NCBI GenBank assembly: GCA_949358305.1
Contig: OX442317.1
Span: 13,396,186 to 13,460,185 of the forward strand
Direction of reading: 5' to 3'
Source of the DNA: Strigamia acuminata
Lineage: Eukaryota > Arthropoda > Chilopoda > Geophilomorpha > Linotaeniidae
Length of the DNA stretch: 64,000 nucleotides
Shown here: piece after piece, positions 57,201 through 64,000 of the stretch
Layout: every line of letters begins with the position of its first letter
How positions within the stretch are numbered: position 1 is the stretch's first letter
The notes under the pieces: generated by a model
What the model was told of the DNA's origin: nothing
Databases searched by the model: none
The model's input: only the letters and a program-made list of their open reading frames with translations
Program-made: the position numbers and the translations under genes

Positions 57201-60155
57201 TCAGAACATTTAGAGACATTGGGCTTGTGGTGTTTGTGCTAAGTCAACTGTGATGAGATCAAAAGTCTATTCTCCCAAATCATTGCTTGGATGTTGCTAA
57301 AACTTACATTGAAGCCTTCTACTAAGGTTTAAACACTATTTCAGAACATTCAGAGACATTGGTCTTGTGGTGATTGTGCTAAGTCAACTGTGATGAGATC
57401 AAAAGTCTATTCTCCCAAATCATTGCTTGGATGTTGCTAAAACTTACATTGAAGCCGTCTACTAAGGTTTAAACACTATTTCAGAACATTTAGAGACATT
57501 GGTCTTGTGGTGTTTGTGCTAAGTCAACTGTGATGAGATCAAAAGTCTATTTTCCCAAATCATTTGTTGGATGTTGCTAAAACTTACATTAAAGCTTTCT
57601 ACTAAGGTTTAAACACTATTTCAGAACATTCAGAGACATTGGTCTTGTGATGTTTGTGCTAAGTCAACTGTGATGAGATCAAAAGTCTATTCTTCCAAAT
57701 CATTGCTTGGATGTTGCTAAAACTTACATTGAAGCCTTCTACTAAGGTTTAAACACTATTTTAGAACATTCAGAGACATTGGTTTGTGGTGTTTGTGCTA
57801 AGTCAACTGTGATGTCAAATGAGATCAAAAGTTTATTCTTTCAAATTATTGCTTGGATGTTGCTAAAACTTACATTGAAGCCTTCTACTAAGGTTTAAAC
57901 ACTATTTCTGAACATTCAGAGACATTGGTCTTGTGGTGTTTGTGCTAAGTCAACTGTGATGTCAAATGAGATCAAAAGTTTATTCTTCCAAATCATTGCT
58001 TGGATGTTGCTAAAACTTACATTGAAGCCTTCTACTAAAGTTTAAACACTATTTCAGAACATTCAGAGACATTGGTCTTGTGATGTTTGTGCTAAGTCAA
58101 CTGTGATGTCAAATGAGATCAAAAGTTTATTCTTTCAAATTATTGCTTGGATGTTGCTAAAACTAACATTGAAGCCTTCTACTAAAGTTTAAACACTATT
58201 TCAGAACATTCAGAGACATTGGTCTTGTGGTGATTGTGCTAAGTCAACTGTGATGAGATCAAAAGTCTATTCTCCCAAATCATTGCTTGGATGTTGCTAA
58301 AACTAACATTGAAGCCTTCTACTAAAGTTTAAACACTATTTCAGAACATTCAGAGACATTGGTCTTGTGGTGTTTGTGCTAAGTCAACTGTGATGAGATC
58401 AAAAGTCTACTCTCCCAAATCATTGCTTGGATGTTGCTAAAACTTACATTGAAGCCTTCTACTAAGGTTTAAACACTATTTCAGAACATTCAGAGACATT
58501 GGTTTGTGGTGTTTGTGCTAAGTCAACTGTGATGTCAAATGAGATCAAAAGTTTATTCTTTCAAATTATTGCTTGGATGTTGCTAAAACTTACATTGAAG
58601 CCTTCTACTAAGGTTTAAACACTATTTCTGAACATTCAGAGACATTGGTCTTGTGGTGTTTGTGCTAAGTCAACTGTGATGTCAAATGAGATCAAAAGTT
58701 TATTCTTTCAAATTATTGCTTAGATGTTGCTAAAACTAACATTGAAGGCTTCTACTAAGGTTTAAACACTATTTCAGAACATTCAGAGACATTGGTCTTG
58801 TGGTGTTTGTGCTAAGTCAACTGTGATGAGATCAAAAGTCTATTTTCCCAAATCATTTGTTGGATGTTGCTAAAACTTACATTAAAGCTTTCTACTAAGG
58901 TTTAAACACTATTTCAGAACATTTAGAGACATTGGTCTTGTGGTGTTTGTGCTAAGTCAACTGTGATGAGATCAAAAGTCTATTTTCCCAAATCATTTGT
59001 TGGATGTTGCTAAAACTTACATTAAAGCTTTCTACTAAGGTTTAAACACTATTTCAGAACATTCAGAGACATTGGTCTTGTGATGTTTGTGCTAAGTCAA
59101 CTGTGATGAGATCAAAAGTCTATTCTTCCAAATCATTGCTTGGATGTTGCTAAAACTTACATTGAAGCCTTCTACTAAGGTTTAAACACTATTTTAGAAC
59201 ATTCAGAGACATTGGTTTGTGGTGTTTGTGCTAAGTCAACTGTGATGTCAAATGAGATCAAAAGTTTATTCTTTCAAATTATTGCTTGGATGTTGCTAAA
59301 ACTTACATTGAAGCCTTCTACTAAGGTTTAAACACTATTTCTGAACATTCAGAGACATTGGTCTTGTGGTGTTTGTGCTAAGTCAACTGTGATGTCAAAT
59401 GAGATCAAAAGTTTATTCTTCCAAATCATTGCTTGGATGTTGCTAAAACTTACATTGAAGCCTTCTACTAAAGTTTAAACACTATTTCAGAACATTCAGA
59501 GACATTGGTCTTGTGATGTTTGTGCTAAGTCAACTGTGATGTCAAATGAGATCAAAAGTTTATTCTTTCAAATTATTGCTTGGATGTTGCTAAAACTAAC
59601 ATTGAAGCCTTCTACTAAAGTTTAAACACTATTTCAGAACATTCAGAGACATTGGTCTTGTGGTGATTGTGCTAAGTCAACTGTGATGAGATCAAAAGTC
59701 TATTCTCCCAAATCATTGCTTGGATGTTGCTAAAACTTACATTGAAGCCGTCTACTAAGGTTTAAACACTATTTCAGAACATTTAGAGACATTGGTCTTG
59801 TGGTGTTTGTGCTAAGTCAACTGTGATGAGATCAAAAGTCTATTTTCCCAAATCATTTGTTGGATGTTGCTAAAACTTACATTAAAGCTTTCTACTAAGG
59901 TTTAAACACTATTTCAGAACATTCAGAGACATTGGTCTTGTGATGTTTGTGCTAAGTCAACTGTGATGAGATCAAAAGTCTATTCTTCCAAATCATTGCT
60001 TGGATGTTGCTAAAACTTACATTGAAGCCTTCTACTAAGGTTTAAACACTATTTTAGAACATTCAGAGACATTGGTTTGTGGTGTTTGTGCTAAGTCAAC
60101 TGTGATGTCAAATGAGATCAAAAGTTTATTCTTTCAAATTATTGCTTGGATGTTG

Positions 60156-60976
60156 TGTCGCGTCCTACTTTGTATAGGTTTAAATAGCGCTAACGTGTAA
60201 TACTTTACCTGTGATCAATTATGCAAATACCCAAATGAATACTAAATGTATGTAAATAAACAGGTAATTTATTCACCAGGCTTTATGCCTTTAAAATACA
60301 CTCAGTAATAATTCTAGAGTCGACGTGGTCAGCGTCGAACAAAGGATTTCTCAAGATGGCGTCGTCGATTCCGCGTGGTCGGCGGAACAAAGGCGGCGTC
60401 TCGAGTTGTCGTTAATTCGTCACGGATTCGTCTTCACGGACGCGGTGGAATGCTCTCTCGAGTCTTCTATCCGTGCCTGTTGTCTAGGGTTTGGTTTAGC
60501 GTCGCAGAGGCCTCGTCTAGGAACTCTGGGGTTCCCTACAAAGCACTCGGACACTTACTTCGGCGAATAATCGTCTGGGCGATTATTCTGGGTGATTTCA
60601 CAAGGGCTATTCTCGTGCTTTCGCAGGAATAGCTCGCAAGTGACTTCGTGAGAGTTACAGTTTGCACTTTACTCAGCGATCCTCGATCAATCCTAACTTG
60701 TAGTTGAAGTTGGCCTGACGGTGAGGTAGTTGCTGTGTTCTTGGTGTCGTTTGTGTAAGTTCTTCCTTTAGGCGGGAAACACAGCCTTTTATGCAGTGGG
60801 GTGAAGGGCCGGCGATCAACCAATGGGGGCTGACCACCAGCCGCTTCCTCCCCCTCGGGGCACACACCTGCCATGGGGAGGCGGAGCCAACTCGGGGGGG
60901 AACGACTCTTCAATCATAGTGACTCAGAGGACAAGTATCCGCCCTGGGGGGACACTTATCCAACTGGGTCACCACA
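60156..60976 (-). repeat. 3' LTR of El2
   Basis: The minus strand starts TGTGGTGACC after a polypurine tract and ends ...GGACGCGACA, where the satellite monomer breaks off, giving 821 bp with TG...CA ends. CATAAAAGG near 60787-60793 is a TATA candidate and AATAAA (60268-60273, minus) is the poly(A) signal. Plus-strand patches TTGTCTAGGG and TCCTCGATCAATCC are shared with the El1 LTR in the same order. AAGATGGCG is at 60353-60361 (plus). Confidence 0.75.
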
Positions 60977-60991
60977 CGTCCCTCCTCCAGC
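60977..60991 (-). other. polypurine tract of El2
   Basis: The minus strand reads GCTGGAGGAGGGACG directly before the LTR start and about 30 bases after the ORF3 stop. It is the expected plus-strand primer position. Confidence 0.6.
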
Positions 60992-61021
60992 TTCGATCTC
61001 GGATCGGAGCGATCTCAAATT

Positions 61022-63808
61022 TTATCGTTCTCCTCTGCGGAGCGCCGGCAATACACCTCTGCATGGGCGGAGGATAACCGGTGGCACAGCCGGTGGCGGC
61101 GGTGGTAAATCCGGGGGTAGAGAGGTTGTCAGATCCGCAGGATTTTGTCGCTCGTTGATGAAGTACTGCGGGTGACCGCCGACTGGCTCGCCAATCAACC
61201 CCGTACGCTCATGGATCCAAATCCGGGTAGATGCAGGGAATCGGTCTGGAACGAGCCGAATCCTTCGCGACTCGGCGCTCGATCCGGGTTTCCTGTGGGC
61301 CCGTAGGATACGGCGATGGAAGACGGCGTCCATGGTGGACCGGGCCTCTCTGTTCAGCCATTTGAGGATCGACTCGCCGTGATCATCGGAGTCAATGATG
61401 CGTTGTCGCATTAACTCCGACATCTGGAGGAATGGGTATTCCACTCCCAACCTCAAGTAAAGCTGCGCTGCTGGGGGCGGCGGAGGCGATGGAGGAAGTG
61501 GGATCTCCATTGGACTCTCCAACGGTGGCGTAGCCGGCTCTGTTGCAAGAGCGGCCAGCTCTGCCGCTGGTGGTGAAGGAGAGGGCAGCGGAGGAGTTCG
61601 CGGTCCTCGGTTGGAGCGCTTCGGAATCAATTTGGGTCGATTCGCGTACCGCTTCTCCTTCGGGAATACCGGCTTTGGGGTCGGTATGTATGGTTGGACC
61701 GCCGCCTCTGGGGGGGCGGTCCCGATGGCCTGTGGTAGGCTCGCTGCCGTCCCCGGTATCTCCGGAGCCTCCCGAATTGTTCGCAACAAGGAAGGGTGGA
61801 CTCCGGGGTTCCGGTAGCGGAATGCTAACGAGCGCATCTTTGAAAACTGTAGGCCTGGGTTTTCTGTATTTCTGGCCAGGTCGAAGCGCAGCGAGGCGGG
61901 CTCAGGAGTCCATCCGGCCCATACCTGGTACAACGCCCGAGGAAGGTGAACTCCCTCACGATCGACGATTGTCCAGGCCGCCATAGCCTGCCGACTGTCC
62001 AAGAAGACGCCCAGGGACAACAGCTGGGCCAAGACGTTCGTCACGGCCAAATTCAAACTGCTCCGATGGCAGGGGTGAGCGCGGTCCGGATTGTCACTGA
62101 ATTGTTGTGACAGCGTCCGTATCTGTTCGATCGCCCAATTGATGTGGTGAGTCTGGGCGGCGTCGGCCTGTCGTATGGCCAACTCGGCAATCGCGGGGTT
62201 CTCGTATTCGGCCAGATATTCCCGTAGCTCGCTGAGTGGAGGATAGGCCGCTTCACGCCGGCACCGGGCGTCCATCTCCCGCTGTGCGTACCACTCGGCG
62301 TTGCGATGAGGTTGATACACGCGCGGTGTTGGGGGTGATGGTGGACGGCCCAACCCGGGTAAGTCATCGTATCTGACCCGTTTCGGAGTTGGATCTCCCA
62401 CCGGAATCATCCGGGGAGGAGTCCACGCGGTCACGGCTGGGTTTGTACCCTCGAGGAGTGGCGGCCATCGCGGTTGCACCTGTGGGGGCACAAGCGCGGT
62501 TGGCACAGCCGGTGTTGAGTTCGACGGCCGGTTGGCCGCGTATCCTCGGAAGGCGTTCTTCAATGCTACGGCCAGATCCTGCTTCGTAACCGGTCCATCC
62601 TTATCCGACTCATCTTGGGACAATTGTTCCTCCGTTAATTCTCCCAGGTCGATCTCCGCTTGGAGCCTGGATGGCCCAGCCGTGGGTTCGAGACTCTGGG
62701 GTTCGGACCTTTTCGCGGCGGCCATCTCTCGCTCCTTCTCTAATCCCTTGGCTATCAGGGATTGTGCACGTATCTTCTGACGTACTTTGCGTTTCCGGTT
62801 CCTTCTGGTGCTGGCTGCGACGGACCTTCGTTGGACCGTCCTCTGGGGGACGTCCGACGGGGAATCCGGTCTCTGGTGGGATGAGACGGTTCGTCGCGAC
62901 GAGGATCGATCTGACGACTGCGTAGTAATCGCCATAAACAACGAGGATCTTTTCTTTCCTCGATCTTGGTGTGTCTCGGTCCTCGCAGCCCAGTGGGCGG
63001 AAGATTCGACCGTTCGTTCAGCCCGCGCATCGTCTGGCGAGGCAGGCTCGAGCGTTACTACTCGGCGACACTCCGAGCGCACGACAACTCGAGTTCGGGA
63101 ACTGGAGCTGCTCGAGCGGCTGCGGTAGTCGCGACTCGTTGACGGGCCGGCCTCTGTTGGGGAGACGGCCTGTCTTCTTCGTGCGGGTCCGCGTGGAGCG
63201 GATTCCGCCGGACGCTTCGATCTTCTGTGATGGCGGCGACTTCCCAGGATACCAGCGTGGTATAACTGCCACATCTCAGACTGCGTGGCCGTAAAATTCG
63301 CCGGCGGTATCCATCTGGGTGTCAGATGATCTTCTTCGATGTCGCGAAGCCATCTACGGATTTCTTCGGGGGAGAAACCGTTTCTCTCGAGAACTCGCGT
63401 TACTCCGTGAGTCTCGGTGCGCTTTAAGCGTTCGATCTCGTCGTCCACTATTCTCTGGCGGGCTGCCAAGGTCGGGGCCTCGCGCCACCTGTGGGAGGTG
63501 TGCAACTCGGCCACCGTGCCTGGGTAAGCCTCTTCCAGATACCCGGAGTAAACGGGGCTCGGCGGATCCGAATCGTGTGGGATCCGCGGCCCCACTCGCT
63601 CCCTCATCTCCTTCGTCATGCACTCGACCAGCGTTTTCGATCGCTCGAATTTTTCTTCGAGGGTCCTGGAATACATCAATCGAATCTTCCAGGCGCTGGT
63701 CTCCGCAGGATAGGCCTGCCGCAGGTAAATCGGCAGGGCTCCGCGAAAGATGTTGTTGGCGGTTGACGCCGTCGGAGGCAGGGCGTCCCACGATTCTAGC
63801 GGGTCGAC
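61022..63808 (-). CDS. ORF3 of El2, env-position ORF, unknown function
   Basis: I do not recognise this protein. The open frame holds 928 codons from the acceptor-like AG to the TGA; the first ATG is only at about codon 44, inside conserved sequence, so translation probably begins in an upstream exon. Residues 1-190 match El1 ORF3 (for example GFSPEEIRRWLRDIEEDH). A long Arg/Ser-rich region with RSRSSSSSSRTR follows to about 400. A second folded-looking block lies at about 500-650 (including HHINWAIEQIRTLSQQF). Then come Pro-rich stretches and a C-terminal block with LRLGVEYPFLQM and RIWIHERTGLIGEP. There is no signal peptide, transmembrane helix, CCHC knuckle or polymerase motif, so neither Env nor a normal Gag is supported. 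The SR-like region suggests an RNA-binding or nuclear role, which is only a guess. It is more GC-rich than the copia and El1 genes. Confidence 0.75.
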   Translation of the reverse strand, partial: VDPLESWDALPPTASTANNIFRGALPIYLRQAYPAETSAWKIRLMYSRTLEEKFERSKTLVECMTKEMRERVGPRIPHDSDPPSPVYSGYLEEAYPGTVAELHTSHRWREAPTLAARQRIVDDEIERLKRTETHGVTRVLERNGFSPEEIRRWLRDIEEDHLTPRWIPPANFTATQSEMWQLYHAGILGSRRHHRRSKRPAESAPRGPARRRQAVSPTEAGPSTSRDYRSRSSSSSSRTRVVVRSECRRVVTLEPASPDDARAERTVESSAHWAARTETHQDRGKKRSSLFMAITTQSSDRSSSRRTVSSHQRPDSPSDVPQRTVQRRSVAASTRRNRKRKVRQKIRAQSLIAKGLEKEREMAAAKRSEPQSLEPTAGPSRLQAEIDLGELTEEQLSQDESDKDGPVTKQDLAVALKNAFRGYAANRPSNSTPAVPTALVPPQVQPRWPPLLEGTNPAVTAWTPPRMIPVGDPTPKRVRYDDLPGLGRPPSPPTPRVYQPHRNAEWYAQREMDARCRREAAYPPLSELREYLAEYENPAIAELAIRQADAAQTHHINWAIEQIRTLSQQFSDNPDRAHPCHRSSLNLAVTNVLAQLLSLGVFLDSRQAMAAWTIVDREGVHLPRALYQVWAGWTPEPASLRFDLARNTENPGLQFSKMRSLAFRYRNPGVHPSLLRTIREAPEIPGTAASLPQAIGTAPPEAAVQPYIPTPKPVFPKEKRYANRPKLIPKRSNRGPRTPPLPSPSPPAAELAALATEPATPPLESPMEIPLPPSPPPPPAAQLYLRLGVEYPFLQMSELMRQRIIDSDDHGESILKWLNREARSTMDAVFHRRILRAHRKPGSSAESRRIRLVPDRFPASTRIWIHERTGLIGEPVGGHPQYFINERQNPADLTTSLPPDLPPPPPAVPPVILRPCRGVLPALRRGER

Positions 63809-63810
63809 CT
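63809..63810 (-). promoter_or_regulatory. candidate splice acceptor for El2 ORF3
   Basis: The minus strand reads AAAATTATTCAG followed by the first homologous codons GTC GAC CCG. The frame meets a TGA five codons upstream without any ATG. Location and phase match the El1 acceptor. Confidence 0.5.
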
Positions 63811-63831
63811 GAATAATTTTAGATCACAAGA

Positions 63832-64000
63832 TTAATATAATAAATCCCAGTTAACGATGGGGATCAGAAATATGCTCAAGATCGACGGTGGCAGCAACTC
63901 CTTTCTTTTGTTGCGGCCGTCGGTCTTATTTTCTTGTTTCGCAGTTCTGTGATGATCTCCGCCGTCGTAGCGCTGATCCAACACTACTTTTGAACTCAGG
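63832..64000 (-). CDS. possible C-terminal end of El2 pol (partial)
   Basis: A minus-strand frame is open from the window edge to a TAA at 63832-63834, encoding a basic, Lys/Asn-rich tail (includes KQENKTDGRNKRKE). Its position just before ORF3 and its composition resemble the El1 pol tail, but the similarity is too weak to be sure. If right, pol and ORF3 are only about 24 bases apart here, against about 617 in El1. Confidence 0.3.
   Translation of the reverse strand, partial: LSSKVVLDQRYDGGDHHRTAKQENKTDGRNKRKELLPPSILSIFLIPIVNWDLLY

Larger units (their letters stand above)
40131..60155. repeat. satellite array, right segment
   Basis: Twenty kilobases of the same monomers in the same orientation, ending in mid-monomer (GGATGTTG) where the El2 LTR begins. 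A marker variant in which GTTTAAAC becomes GTTTAAGC recurs irregularly (near 41140, 44290, 47724, 49877, 52166, 53175, 54896). A variant with GTGGTGATTGTGC is confined to about 57.0-59.7 kb. Both patterns reflect local amplification. With the other segments the array totals roughly 250 monomers. Confidence 0.95.
60156..64000 (-). mobile_element. gypsy-type LTR retrotransposon El2, 3' portion
   Basis: On the minus strand the window enters El2 near the end of pol. It then shows an acceptor-like AG, ORF3, a polypurine tract and the 3' LTR, which ends exactly where the satellite resumes. Assignment to the El1 lineage rests on ORF3 homology and LTR patches. Gag, most of pol and the 5' LTR would lie beyond 64000. 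Confidence 0.8.

Noticed and set aside
9244-60155. CRISPR-like repetition or a repetitive protein gene
   Set aside because: Repeats are contiguous 140/147-bp monomers without unique spacers, and no long open frame crosses them; this is eukaryotic satellite.
61543-61986. Plus-strand ORFs across the El2 ORF3 region (61543-63816)
   Set aside because: Antisense shadows of a GC-rich coding frame; similarity to El1 ORF3 exists only on the minus strand.

Overview
The window looks like animal, probably insect or other arthropod, heterochromatin. The grounds are two copia elements whose primer-binding sites match the 3' end of the animal initiator tRNA-Met (TGGTAGCAGAGG, not the plant TGGTATCAGAGC form), eukaryotic polyadenylation and splice signals, and about 37 kb of simple satellite. 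The organism call is inference. I see no host protein-coding gene, tRNA, rRNA or CRISPR array.

Layout. (1) 1-8967, minus strand: a Ty3/gypsy-type LTR retrotransposon (El1) whose 3' end lies off the left edge. In element order it has a 5' LTR, a tRNA-Pro-like PBS, gag, pol in the -1 frame, and the start of a third ORF (ORF3). A textbook -1 frameshift signal (A AAA AAC, 6-nt spacer, 10-bp hairpin) joins gag to pol. (2) 8968-9243: short unassigned sequence. (3) 9244-60155: one satellite array of about 140/147-bp monomers in a single orientation. It is split by two full-length Ty1/copia elements, C1 at 15390-22335 and C2 at 33413-40130, and carries two copies of a 315-bp inverted-repeat element that were duplicated together with a 3050-bp block of array. 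(4) 60156-64000, minus strand: the 3' part of a second gypsy-type element (El2), with a 3' LTR, a polypurine tract, a long ORF3 and possibly the end of pol.

How the parts relate. El1 and El2 share patches of LTR similarity and homologous ORF3 proteins. In both, ORF3 starts in phase 0 directly after a splice-acceptor-like AG, with no usable upstream ATG. This suggests a lineage with a spliced ORF in the env position that shows no envelope features. C1 and C2 are diverged sister families with one gag-PR-INT-RT-RNaseH polyprotein each. C2 is intact and young (1 LTR difference, perfect 5-bp TSD). C1 is somewhat older (4 LTR differences, imperfect TSD) and has a premature stop in RNase H. The satellite shows local segmental duplications of 853, 1000, 2153 and 3050 bp, as expected from unequal exchange.

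The best candidates for something undescribed are the ORF3 family with its splice arrangement, the El1 frameshift signal, and RNA hairpins conserved between the two copia families with compensating or wobble changes. All comparisons were made by eye; no database search was run.
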